64,000 nucleotides of DNA from Gammaproteobacteria bacterium (GCA_021773795.1 JAJFJT010000029.1:1-64000), one strand, 5' to 3'; numbered from the stretch's first letter, positions 45,923-54,610 are shown. Translations and numbers: made by a program. Notes: a model not told the origin generated them from the letters alone.

Positions 45923-47608
45923 ATGGCAAACTCTGATGAATTTCGTACCTGTCCCGCCACCGGACTGCGCGTTCACCTTCAGGCCGATAACCTGATTAAG
46001 GCGAATGCGGTGGTTGCAGTGGTATTTCTCCTCATTGGTGGCCTGTTCGGTCTGCTGGTGGCACTTACCCGCTGGCCCGCGGTGCATATCCTGCCGGCGG
46101 ACTGGTTCTATCTTGCCCTCACCGCCCACGGATTTGACGTGCTACTGGTGTGGATCATCTTTTTCGAGATGGCGGTACTTCACTTTGCCTCCGCCGTACT
46201 GCTCGGTTCACGCGTCGCCACACCCAGGGTGGCTTGGGCAGGTTTTGTGCTGATGCTTATCGGTGCGCTGATGGCTAATGTGGCGGTATTGCAGGGTGAC
46301 TCCAGCGTTATGTTCACCTCCTATGTGCCCATGAGAGCGGCGCCTCATTTCTACCTCGGGGTGATTCTGTTTGCGGTAGGAGCCTTGCTCCAGGTCGGGG
46401 TGTTTTTCGGCACCCTGGTGGTGGCCAAGGCGGAAAAGACCTACGAAGGTTCTGTCCCGCTGGTGACTTTCGGGGCGCTGACTGCCGCCATCATCGCGGT
46501 GTTTACCATTGCCTCGGGCGCGATCATCCTGATTCCCACCTTCCTCTGGTCGCTGGGCTTTATCAGCCATATTGACCCGCTGGTGTACAAGACCATCTGG
46601 TGGGCCATGGGGCACTCCTCCCAGCAGATCAATGTAGCGGCTCACGTATCCATCTGGTATCTCGTTGCCGCGGTGGTATTGGGGGCGAAGCCACTCTCGG
46701 AAAAGGTGAGTCGTATGGCCTTTCTGATGTATATCCTGTTTTTGCAACTCGCCAGTGCGCATCATTTGTTGGCGGAGCCCGGGATATCCTCAGAATGGAA
46801 GATCTTTAACACCAGTTATGCCATGTATCTCGCGGTGCTGGGCAGCATGATCCATGGGCTGACGATCCCCGGGTCGATTGAAGCGGCACAACGTGCAAAA
46901 GGCTTTACCAATGGCCTCTTTGAGTGGTTGCGCAAGGCTCCATGGGGAAATCCGGCCTTTTCTGGAGTCTTCTTGTCCTTGCTGCTTTTTGGTTTCCTGG
47001 GTGGTATCTCTGGCGTGGTGATGGGGGTGGAACAGATCAACCTCATCATGCACAACACCCTCTATGTACCCGGTCATTTTCATGCCACCGTAGTTGCCGG
47101 TACGACGCTGACCTTTATGGCGGTAACCTACCTGCTGGTGCCGCTGATCTTCCAGCGTGAAATTATCTGGCCCAGGATCGCGCAATGGCAGCCCTATGTG
47201 TTTGCCGCTGGTGTGGCAGGAATATCTGTGTTCATGATGGGTGCAGGTACCCTGGGAGTGGCTCGTCGCCACTGGGACATGACTTTCGCTGACTCGGTAC
47301 TGCAGTTTGATTATCCAGCCGCAGCATTTCTGATGATGGGCCTGAATGGCTTGAGTGCAATACTGGCGGCTGTCGGTGGTGTGATGTATATCGCTGTGGT
47401 GGTTGCCTCCCTGCTCTTTGGTAAGCGTACTTCCAGTGAACCGGCAGCGGCTGCTCCATCAGAAGCTGCGGCGGTGGGCGAATACGGCAGCGCCACGGAG
47501 GTTCAGATTCCCGGGACGGCGGTACTCGCCGGGGTCTTCCTGACCGCTTTCGTGCTTTATTATTTCGTCAACTGGAAATACCTGTCCGAGATCTGGCCAC
47601 TCAGTTAG
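45923..47608 (+). CDS. Heme-copper reductase subunit I, probable sNOR-type
   Basis: 561 residues, 12-13 helices. Low-spin heme ligands His69 and His387, high-spin heme ligand His385 (VPGHFH), and CuB ligands His231 and His280-His281 (SAHHLL) are all present. The canonical GHPEVY is GHSSQQ, so residue +4 after the CuB histidine is Gln235, not the cross-linked Tyr of A/B-family oxidases. The C-family Tyr position on helix VII is also not Tyr. With the adjacent CuA subunit and Sco gene this matches the norSY-senC layout known from ammonia oxidisers, so NO reduction is the likely role. A divergent oxygen reductase remains possible. Confidence 0.8.
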   Translation: MANSDEFRTCPATGLRVHLQADNLIKANAVVAVVFLLIGGLFGLLVALTRWPAVHILPADWFYLALTAHGFDVLLVWIIFFEMAVLHFASAVLLGSRVATPRVAWAGFVLMLIGALMANVAVLQGDSSVMFTSYVPMRAAPHFYLGVILFAVGALLQVGVFFGTLVVAKAEKTYEGSVPLVTFGALTAAIIAVFTIASGAIILIPTFLWSLGFISHIDPLVYKTIWWAMGHSSQQINVAAHVSIWYLVAAVVLGAKPLSEKVSRMAFLMYILFLQLASAHHLLAEPGISSEWKIFNTSYAMYLAVLGSMIHGLTIPGSIEAAQRAKGFTNGLFEWLRKAPWGNPAFSGVFLSLLLFGFLGGISGVVMGVEQINLIMHNTLYVPGHFHATVVAGTTLTFMAVTYLLVPLIFQREIIWPRIAQWQPYVFAAGVAGISVFMMGAGTLGVARRHWDMTFADSVLQFDYPAAAFLMMGLNGLSAILAAVGGVMYIAVVVASLLFGKRTSSEPAAAAPSEAAAVGEYGSATEVQIPGTAVLAGVFLTAFVLYYFVNWKYLSEIWPLS

Positions 47609-47615
47609 CCAGCCC

Positions 47616-47655
47616 CGTGAGGGGGTGATAACTCGCCCCCTCACGCCTCTTTTCA
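47616..47655 (+). terminator. Terminator-like hairpin after subunit I
   Basis: A perfect 10-bp stem CGTGAGGGGG / CCCCCTCACG with a 10-nt loop begins 7 nt after the subunit I stop and is followed by a weak CCTCTTTT tract. It would separate the structural subunits from the Sco gene, whose region was also changed by a mobile element. Confidence 0.6.
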
Positions 47656-47730
47656 AACACTTTCTTATTGAGAATATCCCACTGGGAAGCATCTGCCTGT
47701 CGTAGTGGCACGGTCACTGCGAAGGGTTTA

Positions 47731-47757
47731 AGGAAGCTCGGATTTACTTGTGACTCT
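47731..47757. repeat. Truncated end of a family B element
   Basis: AAGGAAGCTCGGATTTACTTG and the following GTGACTC resemble the first 26 bp of family B. The sequence then stops at the left end of a family C element. The family C copy may have landed in, or replaced, an older family B copy. Confidence 0.5.
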
Positions 47758-47758
47758 A

Positions 47759-48018
47759 GGAGCCTGTCGGATTTAGGACTGCCCCACTCGGCTTTGGCGT
47801 CCTGCGTTGCCCTACCTCCTGCATCCATGCAGTCGTGCGGAAACGCCCTATTGGCCATAATTCCCGCTTCTTTTCGTCTAATAGAGTGACTATTATCCTC
47901 AAACGACCAAAAAATCTGTCTCAATCACCACTCTTTGGCATCCATGCCACCGCGCCATATGTGCATCCCTGCACGAAATGGCTTCCCTCACTACGGACGC
48001 CTAAATCCGACAGGCTCC
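47759..48018. mobile_element. Miniature element, family C copy 2
   Basis: 260 bp with nearly perfect terminal inverted repeats GGAGCCTGTCGGATTTAGG / CCTAAATCCGACAGGCTCC. Left flank is TA, right flank TG, so the target duplication is decayed or absent. It is inverted relative to the copy at 28668-29016. It lies between subunit I and the Sco gene and reads in frame into the Sco signal peptide. Confidence 0.8.
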
Positions 48019-48854
48019 TGGTAAAAACAATCTGCTTTCTACGGTGGGCGGTTTCCGTGCTTTTGGTGCCTGTGTTGATGCTTGCAAGTGCTAGTGTCAG
48101 CGGCCATGGGGGCCCGACCATGTCAGTAGCCGGTAGTGACTTTAATGAAAAATCGGCACTCACTTTTAGCCAAGCAGCCATAGGTCGTAAGCTAGGCGAA
48201 TATAGCTTCCGCAATCGTCAGGGGGAGCCCGTATCCTTCTCCTCCTTTCACGGAAAACCGTTGTTGATAAGCCTTATCTATACCAGTTGCTATCATGTTT
48301 GCCCCCTGCTGACCCGCCATCTCGCACACGCTGTGGAGGTCGCCCGCGAGGCCTTGGGAGAGGACAGTTTTACGGTGCTGACCATCGGTTTTGACAGCGT
48401 CGTGGACAACCCTGAGCGCATGCGTATTTTTGCCAACGGGCAGGGTATACGGGATCCGCAATGGCATTTCCTGAGTGCTGATGCCGATACCATTAAGCAT
48501 TTAGTCCGCGATGTGGGTTTTATCTATTTTTCTTCCCCCAAGGGTTTTGACCATCTCGCTCAGACCACGGTTATCGACGGGGCGGGGCGGGTATATCGTC
48601 AGGTCTACGGAAATGAACCAGAGGTCCCCCACGTGGTAGAGCCATTGAAGCAACTGGTTTTCGGTCGTCCGGTAGCGGCTACGGAGTTGGGTGACTGGAT
48701 TAGTCGAGTGCGCCTATTCTGCACCGTCTATGATCCGGCGACAGGCCGCTATCACTTTGATAAATCGCTGTTTGTGGGTATTTTTGCGGGCATCCTCAGC
48801 CTTGGGGCGGTGGCTGTTTTTCTGGTTCACGGTTGGCGTCAACGCAAAGCCTGA
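47961..48854 (+). CDS. Sco/SenC copper chaperone
   Basis: About 297 residues if started at GTG 47961, which lies inside the mobile element. The signal peptide FLRWAVSVLLVPVLMLASASVSG (48036 on) has no ATG upstream of its hydrophobic core outside the element; ATG 48078 would cut into it. The thioredoxin-fold domain has YTSCYHVCPLL (the CxxxC copper pair) and a C-terminal membrane helix LFVGIFAGILSLGAVAVFL. It delivers copper to CuA. Start uncertain; family certain. 4 nt separate it from the cytochrome b gene. Confidence 0.85.
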   Translation: MHPCTKWLPSLRTPKSDRLLVKTICFLRWAVSVLLVPVLMLASASVSGHGGPTMSVAGSDFNEKSALTFSQAAIGRKLGEYSFRNRQGEPVSFSSFHGKPLLISLIYTSCYHVCPLLTRHLAHAVEVAREALGEDSFTVLTIGFDSVVDNPERMRIFANGQGIRDPQWHFLSADADTIKHLVRDVGFIYFSSPKGFDHLAQTTVIDGAGRVYRQVYGNEPEVPHVVEPLKQLVFGRPVAATELGDWISRVRLFCTVYDPATGRYHFDKSLFVGIFAGILSLGAVAVFLVHGWRQRKA

Positions 48855-48858
48855 TGCC

Positions 48859-50445
48859 ATGACGGGAACGAGAACACCGCGGCGCTGGCTCGATCGCCTT
48901 GAGGGTGGTTTTGACCTCATCTTCACCCCGAGACACAACCCCCTCAATCAACTCGGTGCCTTGGGCTGGTTTTTCTATTGGATAGTCCTGGTTACCGGGA
49001 TTTACCTGTACATCTTTTTTGATACCGGCTTGCGCGATGCCTATGAGTCGCTGGAGCGTATTACCCATGTGCAGTGGTTTGCCGGTGGCGTCATGCGTAG
49101 CCTGCACCGTTATGCCTCTGATGCCCTCGTGCTGGTGATGGTGGTGCATGTAATGCGGGAATGGGTACTGGGGCGGTTCCGCGGTGCGCGCTGGTTTGCC
49201 TGGGTCAGCGGTGTGCCACTGCTCTGGTTTGTCTATGCCAGTGGTATTAGCGGCTACTGGATGGTGTGGGACCAGCTGGCCCAGTATATTGCCATCGCTA
49301 CCACCGAATGGCTGGATGCACTGCCCTTCTTTGGCGAGCCTATCGCCCGTAATTTCCTTCGTGACGGGACCCTCAGTGGTCGCTTTTTCACTCTGATGGT
49401 CTTCATCCATATCGGTGTGCCGCTATTTCTGATGTTCCTGATGTGGGTGCATATCCAGCGCCATATGAGCCCTCGTGTTAATCCACCGCGCGGGTTGGCG
49501 GTGGGGATCCTCCTGGTGCTGGTACTGCTTTCCCTTATCAAGCCGGCATTGAGCCAGGCACCGGCAGATCTCGGGGTCGTACCTGCAGTAATTGGCTTTG
49601 ACTGGTTCTATCTGCCTGCTTACCCGTTACTGGAGAAAATCTCCGGTCTGAGTTTGTGGGGAATCCTTGTTTTCGGCAGCCTGTTTATGCTGTGTTTCCC
49701 ATGGATTGGCCGCATCAGGCGGCAACCCGTCGCAGTGGTGGATCTGGATAATTGCAATGGTTGCGGTCGCTGCGTACAGGATTGCCCCTTTTCTGCCCTG
49801 ACCCTGGAGCCACGACAGGATGGCTTACCATTTAGTCATCAGGTCGAGGTTAAGAGCGCCTTGTGCATGAGTTGCGGCATCTGCGCTGGAGCTTGTCCCA
49901 CGGCCACACCCTTTCGTCGCAGCAAAGCATTGACGCCGGGCATTGATATGCCACACCGGCCCTTACAGGAAATTCTGGGGCAGAGCGTTGCGGCCACGGC
50001 AGTGCTCACGGGGGAAGATCGCGTACTGGTTTATCTCTGTGACGCTGGCCCGAAGCTAGCCGATGTTATTGCGGACAGTGGGGTTGCGGTGGTGTGTTTA
50101 CCCTGCGTCGCCATGTTGCCACCGCCTTTCATGGACTATCTGTTAAGCCGTGATCATGTGGATGGTATTTTCCTTGCCGGTTGTCGGCAGGGCGATTGTC
50201 ACTTCCGTCTCGGCCTGGAGTGGACTGAGCAACGTATTGCCCGTGAGCGTGACCCCATGTTGCGTCGGCGAGTACAGCGGGAAAGAATCGGGCATGCTTG
50301 GGTTGGCTGTGCCCATGACGTTCAGCTGCAGGCGCAGTTGGCCGATTTCCGCGCGGGCCTCCCACACCGGAGGGGAGAGCCGCCCGCAAAGGGCGTGGCG
50401 CCGGAAAGCAGTGAGCCTGTAACCGAGGATGCAGGGCATGTTTAG
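48859..50445 (+). CDS. Cytochrome b / 2[4Fe-4S] ferredoxin / MvhD-like fusion protein
   Basis: 528 residues from ATG 48859. Residues 1-290 are cytochrome b/b6-like: His83/His97 and His184/His198 keep the 14-residue spacing of the two heme pairs of bc1 cytochrome b. A double ferredoxin follows: Cys299-302-305-309 and Cys336-339-342-346. The C-terminus resembles MvhD/FlpD, the iron-sulfur subunit linking hydrogenase to heterodisulfide reductase (Cys394, 413, 416, 442, 447; GCRQGDCHF). It could pass electrons between quinone and a cytosolic partner. Overlaps the next gene by 8 nt. Confidence 0.82.
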   Translation: MTGTRTPRRWLDRLEGGFDLIFTPRHNPLNQLGALGWFFYWIVLVTGIYLYIFFDTGLRDAYESLERITHVQWFAGGVMRSLHRYASDALVLVMVVHVMREWVLGRFRGARWFAWVSGVPLLWFVYASGISGYWMVWDQLAQYIAIATTEWLDALPFFGEPIARNFLRDGTLSGRFFTLMVFIHIGVPLFLMFLMWVHIQRHMSPRVNPPRGLAVGILLVLVLLSLIKPALSQAPADLGVVPAVIGFDWFYLPAYPLLEKISGLSLWGILVFGSLFMLCFPWIGRIRRQPVAVVDLDNCNGCGRCVQDCPFSALTLEPRQDGLPFSHQVEVKSALCMSCGICAGACPTATPFRRSKALTPGIDMPHRPLQEILGQSVAATAVLTGEDRVLVYLCDAGPKLADVIADSGVAVVCLPCVAMLPPPFMDYLLSRDHVDGIFLAGCRQGDCHFRLGLEWTEQRIARERDPMLRRRVQRERIGHAWVGCAHDVQLQAQLADFRAGLPHRRGEPPAKGVAPESSEPVTEDAGHV

Positions 50446-50941
50446 GGCTTTGCGTTATAGCCTGCAAGCTGCCATAGCGCTGCTGTTCGTGGCTTTGATT
50501 GGGTATTTTTCCGATTCTCCCCCTTACATTTATCACGATGCCAGGATGGCGCTGGTGAAACTGAGTTTTAGCCATGCCAGCCAGCGCGCGGTGGAATGCC
50601 GTCGGCGAAGCGCGGAAGAATTGGCGCAACTCGCACCCAATATGCGCATAGCCATGGATTGCCCGCGCCAACGGGTAGTGGCTCGGGTGGAGCTTTATCT
50701 GGATGAGAAATTATTGTTTGCGGGTGATATGCCGCCGGGTGGCATTGCGGGAGATGGCGCGGGTTCGGTTTATCAGCGTTTTGTGGTTTTGCCAGGAAGG
50801 TATCTGGTGACCGCGCGCTTGCGGGATAGTGCCCGTTCCGAGGGCTTTGATTACGAAAACAGCAAGCTGGTGGAACTACGATCACGGCAGAATTTTGTAG
50901 TGGATTTTCGTGCCGAAACCGGGGGCTTTCAGTTCTTTTGA
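50438..50941 (+). CDS. Membrane-anchored protein of unknown function in the oxidase-like cluster
   Basis: 167 residues from ATG 50438, overlapping the cytochrome b fusion gene. One N-terminal helix (YSLQAAIALLFVALIGYF) anchors a soluble domain predicted to face the periplasm, with VVARVELYLDEKLLFAGDMPPGG and FVVLPGRYLVTARLRD; the pattern suggests a beta-sandwich. No family recognised. Tight coupling suggests it serves the same complex. Confidence 0.65.
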   Translation: MFRALRYSLQAAIALLFVALIGYFSDSPPYIYHDARMALVKLSFSHASQRAVECRRRSAEELAQLAPNMRIAMDCPRQRVVARVELYLDEKLLFAGDMPPGGIAGDGAGSVYQRFVVLPGRYLVTARLRDSARSEGFDYENSKLVELRSRQNFVVDFRAETGGFQFF

Positions 50942-50964
50942 GCAGCGGAGCAGGGGAGTGAGGT

Positions 50965-51363
50965 ATGGGGTGGTTAGCGTGGAAGGATGAATACTCGGTG
51001 GGAGTGCCAGGTGTGGATCATGAGCACCAGCAACTCATCGAACACATTAATCAGGCTGTCACCCAATTTTCCGGTTCCGACGCTGAAGGTGCGGTGAGTG
51101 AGATGCTGGAGGAGATTCATGCCCAGATTTCGGCCCATTTTGCCCTTGAGGAGCGATATATGCGGCAGGAATCCTACCCGCGCTACAGTGGGCACAAAGA
51201 GGATCATGAGCGTCTGTTGGAGGATATTCACGATATTATGGATGACTACGAGGCGCGGCAGTTTTACGATCAGGCGGCATTTTCCAAGCGTTTGCATCAC
51301 TGGTTCAGCCGCCATTTTTCCACTTGGGACAGCTGGTGGCACGAGCAGGATCCGATTTCATGA
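50965..51363 (+). CDS. Bacteriohemerythrin
   Basis: 132 residues. The diiron ligand set is visible: GVDHEHQQLIEHIN, HFALEERYM, YSGHKEDHERLLEDIHD and the C-terminal HHWFSRHFSTWD. It binds O2 reversibly and related proteins handle NO. It ends in a 4-nt overlap with the heme A synthase gene, so it is co-translated with this respiratory cluster. Confidence 0.92.
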   Translation: MGWLAWKDEYSVGVPGVDHEHQQLIEHINQAVTQFSGSDAEGAVSEMLEEIHAQISAHFALEERYMRQESYPRYSGHKEDHERLLEDIHDIMDDYEARQFYDQAAFSKRLHHWFSRHFSTWDSWWHEQDPIS

Positions 51364-52457
51364 ATACAGCACCGATGGCGGGGATAGGGGACGATATGAG
51401 GGAGCGGCGTGCCATTGCCGTTTGGCTATTGCTGGTGTGCGGCTTGGTGTTCGCTATGGTGGTGCTGGGTGGGGTCACGCGGCTGACCCATTCCGGCCTT
51501 TCAATGGTGGAATGGAAACCCATCATGGGGATTCTGCCACCCCTCAATGAGGCCGAGTGGGAGATTGCTTTTCACAAATATCAGCAGTACCCGGAGTTCC
51601 AGCAGATTAACTCCGGCATGGATCTCGCGGGCTTCCAGTCAATCTTCTGGTTTGAGTATTTGCATCGCCTGCTGGGACGCAGTATCGGGCTGATATTTTT
51701 CCTGCCCTTTATTTGGTTTCTGGTGCGTCGACGCATACCGCCAGGGCTTATGCCAAAGCTGATTGTGATGTTTGTTCTCGGGGGACTACAGGGCCTGATG
51801 GGTTGGTATATGGTGAAGAGTGGACTGGTGGACCGACCGGATGTGAGTGCCTACCGCCTGACTGCTCATTTGGGATTGGCGCTGATTATCTATGCCTATA
51901 CCTTCTGGGTGGCGCTGGACCTGCTTTCTCCGCGCCTGCCACGGGGCAGCGCTTTGCCGTGGCCCGGCTCGCGAAAAACGGCACTTCGGCTGGTGCACGC
52001 GATCTTTTACACCGCGCTGGCGGGTGGTTTGGTGGCGGGTACCGATGCCGGTTTTGCCTACAACACCTTTCCGTTGATGGGTGGCCAGTGGTTTCCCGAT
52101 GGAGCCTTCGTGCTGGAGCCAGTGGCCCGTAATTTCTTTGAGAATATTGCCTTGGTGCAGTTCAATCACCGTATGCTAGCCATGGGCACCCTGGTTGCGA
52201 CCATCATCTTTTGGCTATGGATGCTGCCCCGGAACTGTCCCTTCGCCATCCGTTTGCCCATGCATTGTCTGATGGCAGCGCTAATGTTGCAGGTGAGCCT
52301 GGGGATTGGCACCTTGCTGCTGAGTGTTCCGGTCCCGCTGGCGGCCGCTCATCAGGCAGGTGCGCTGGTGGCGTTAACGGCGGCCCTCTGGCTCACCCAT
52401 TGTTTCCGCCAACGCAACATCGTAGAGGCGTGGTTCTCTGCCAAGAAGGGTGATTGA
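51360..52457 (+). CDS. ctaA: Heme A synthase (CtaA/Cox15)
   Basis: 365 residues, eight helices in two four-helix halves. Key histidines appear in RLTHSGLSMVEWKP, FEYLHRLLGR, LTAHLGLAL, FNHRMLAMG and AAHQAGAL. It oxidises heme O to heme A. Its place in the operon implies that the neighbouring reductase uses an A-type heme or that the genome couples heme A supply to it; CtaB is not in this window. ATG overlaps the hemerythrin stop. Confidence 0.95.
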   Translation: MNTAPMAGIGDDMRERRAIAVWLLLVCGLVFAMVVLGGVTRLTHSGLSMVEWKPIMGILPPLNEAEWEIAFHKYQQYPEFQQINSGMDLAGFQSIFWFEYLHRLLGRSIGLIFFLPFIWFLVRRRIPPGLMPKLIVMFVLGGLQGLMGWYMVKSGLVDRPDVSAYRLTAHLGLALIIYAYTFWVALDLLSPRLPRGSALPWPGSRKTALRLVHAIFYTALAGGLVAGTDAGFAYNTFPLMGGQWFPDGAFVLEPVARNFFENIALVQFNHRMLAMGTLVATIIFWLWMLPRNCPFAIRLPMHCLMAALMLQVSLGIGTLLLSVPVPLAAAHQAGALVALTAALWLTHCFRQRNIVEAWFSAKKGD

Positions 52458-52636
52458 TGGAATTCATTTATTTTACCGCCACCGCCATCATCCTTTACGT
52501 GCTATCGGATATGATTTTGTTACGGGTGGAGCGTATGCGCGGGCGCCCGTTTCAGCAACGTAGTCTGGTTTTTATGGCCATATTGATGCCGCTTTCATTG
52601 GCAGTCTTCGCCCTTATTCGCAATCTGGCGGGCTAA
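52457..52636 (+). CDS. Small two-helix membrane protein
   Basis: 59 residues from ATG 52457, overlapping the ctaA stop. Two hydrophobic segments (FIYFTATAIILYVLSDMILL and SLVFMAILMPLSLAVFALI) are joined by a basic loop. No family recognised; likely an accessory subunit or assembly factor of the cluster. Confidence 0.6.
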   Translation: MEFIYFTATAIILYVLSDMILLRVERMRGRPFQQRSLVFMAILMPLSLAVFALIRNLAG

Positions 52637-52713
52637 CAAAGCACATTCTTCCGGAGGCCGACCTGGTGGAATAGAATTCACGCTGGCTTTAATCACGAAG
52701 CGGAGCATCACGA

Positions 52714-52929
52714 ATGGTGGATGAATCAGGGCGTGCGCCCTCCTTGTGGGAAGTGGCGTGTAGTGTGGTTGCCGCGCTTGGCGGTATCCAGAGCGAGAAA
52801 AACCGGGAGCGTGATTTCAAGCATGGCAAGCCTATGCAGTTCATCGTTATCGGCCTTATCGGCACCCTCATTTTTATACTGACCCTAGTGGGTGTGGTGC
52901 AACTGGTACTCCACTTGGCTGGCATTTAG
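52714..52929 (+). CDS. DUF2970 family small membrane protein
   Basis: 71 residues. The N-terminal SLWEVACSVVAALGGIQSEKNRERDF followed by a single membrane helix (FIVIGLIGTLIFILTLVGVV) fits DUF2970, which is often found beside cytochrome oxidase genes. Function unknown. AAGCGGAG lies upstream of the ATG. Confidence 0.75.
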   Translation: MVDESGRAPSLWEVACSVVAALGGIQSEKNRERDFKHGKPMQFIVIGLIGTLIFILTLVGVVQLVLHLAGI

Positions 52930-52954
52930 TGGGCGCTTTCCGGGTTAAGGGCCT

Positions 52955-54610
52955 GTGTCCCAACTTTCCCTGAAATTCTATTCCCTCTCTGCCTTCCGGG
53001 GCGAGCTCTATGGTGGGCTCAGCGCTGCTGTGGTGGCTCTCCCTCTGGCTCTCGCCTTTGGGGTGGCCTCGGGGCTGGGGCCCATCGCGGGTCTCTATAG
53101 TGCGATTCTCACGGGCTTTTTTGCAGCACTATTTGGTGGTACGCCCGGGCAGATCAGTGGTCCTACTGGCCCCATGACCGTGGTGATGGCTGCCGTAGTG
53201 GTGCAGTTTGCCGGACAGCCATCTCTGGCTTTCAGCGTGGTGGTGCTTGCCGGTTTGTTTCAAATCGCCTTCGGGATGGCCAAACTTGGGCGCTATATCA
53301 ATCTCATTCCCTACCCGGTGCTCTCGGGGATTATGAGTGGGGTTGGATTCATCATCCTGTTGCTACAGCTGGCTCCAATATTTGGAACAGTGATGTTACC
53401 CAATCATTTATGGGCCCTCGTGCGTTTGCCCGGGATGCTGCAGGAAGCCAATTTTCATGCTCTGCTAACCGCCGCCCTCACCCTCACCGTCGTCATTTTC
53501 CTGCCGGGGCGGATCAGCCGCTTTGTGCCCGCTACCCTGGCAGCCCTCATCGTTGGTACCCTGGTGGGAGTGACCATTTTTCCCATGGCTCCCGGCCTCG
53601 GGGAAATTCCCACTGGCTTGCCCCATCCTGCTTTGCCGGGTTTTTCGCTCACTGCCTTGCCGGCCGTCCTCAAGGCGGCCCTGGCGCTCGCCTTTCTCGG
53701 CGCAGTGGATAGTCTGCTCACCTCGGTGATTGCCGACAGCGTGCGCTATACCCAGCATAATTCCGATGCAGAACTCCAGGGGCAGGGCATCGGCAATATG
53801 ATTGCTGGCTTGTTTGGAGCCTTGCCAGGGGCCGGTGCGACGGTTCGTACCATCGTCAATATCCGCGCCGGGGGCCGTGGCAAGGCCTCTGCCGTGGTGC
53901 ACTCGGTGGTGTTATTGGCCGTTGCCCTCGGGCTTGGTGATCTGGTTGGTCATATCCCCCAGGCGGTGCTGGGAGCAATTTTGCTAAAAGCGGGCTTTGA
54001 CCTCATTGATCGGAACTACCTGCGTCAGCTGCGCCATACGCCACGTGCTGAAGTGTTCCTGATGGTTGCCGTTTTGCTGTTGACCGTATTTGTAGACGTA
54101 ATCGCCGCGCTTGCCGTTGGCGTTATTGCCGCCAGCCTGATGTTTGTAAACCGCATGGCCGAGCTGGAACTTGAGGGTGTGGAGCTCATTGCCGAGCCGG
54201 GTTCGAAAACGCGTTTTAGTGATGAGGAAAGCGCATTGCTGGGCGAGGCCGGAGGGCGCGTATTAGTCGTACACCTTGCCGGGCCACTCAGTTTTGGAGC
54301 AGCTAATGGCATGGTCCGGCGCCTTGCCAATGTGGGTGGTTGCGAGGTGTTGGTACTGGATTTCGCGGACTGTTCTTATCTGGATGGCAGTGCGGCTATC
54401 GCCATTGAGAGCATTGTGCGTCGGCTTGAAGGCAGTGGCCGACGGGTATTGATGGTTGGCTTGCAGCGTGGGCTCACCAAGGTACTCAACCCCACCGGTG
54501 CATTAAAGGATCTGCAATCAGGATCCCGCTTTCGCTCACGCCCAAAGGCGTTACGTTATGCACTTTCCCTGCTGGTGTCGGCAGACAAAGCATCAGCCGA
54601 TCAGGCCTGA
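52955..54610 (+). CDS. SulP family anion transporter with STAS domain
   Basis: 551 residues from a GTG start. The N-terminal transport core has ALPLALAFGVASGLGPIAGLYSAI and GGTPGQISGPTGPMTVVM. The C-terminal cytoplasmic STAS domain (about 430-540) has VLDFADCSYLDGSAAIAIE. SulP members carry sulfate, bicarbonate or other anions; substrate not predictable by eye. It lies 25 nt after the DUF2970 gene. Confidence 0.92.
   Translation: MSQLSLKFYSLSAFRGELYGGLSAAVVALPLALAFGVASGLGPIAGLYSAILTGFFAALFGGTPGQISGPTGPMTVVMAAVVVQFAGQPSLAFSVVVLAGLFQIAFGMAKLGRYINLIPYPVLSGIMSGVGFIILLLQLAPIFGTVMLPNHLWALVRLPGMLQEANFHALLTAALTLTVVIFLPGRISRFVPATLAALIVGTLVGVTIFPMAPGLGEIPTGLPHPALPGFSLTALPAVLKAALALAFLGAVDSLLTSVIADSVRYTQHNSDAELQGQGIGNMIAGLFGALPGAGATVRTIVNIRAGGRGKASAVVHSVVLLAVALGLGDLVGHIPQAVLGAILLKAGFDLIDRNYLRQLRHTPRAEVFLMVAVLLLTVFVDVIAALAVGVIAASLMFVNRMAELELEGVELIAEPGSKTRFSDEESALLGEAGGRVLVVHLAGPLSFGAANGMVRRLANVGGCEVLVLDFADCSYLDGSAAIAIESIVRRLEGSGRRVLMVGLQRGLTKVLNPTGALKDLQSGSRFRSRPKALRYALSLLVSADKASADQA

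Noticed and set aside
47609-48018. Intact transposase gene in the family C element
   Set aside because: No open frame in the 260-bp unit is long enough or resembles a transposase.
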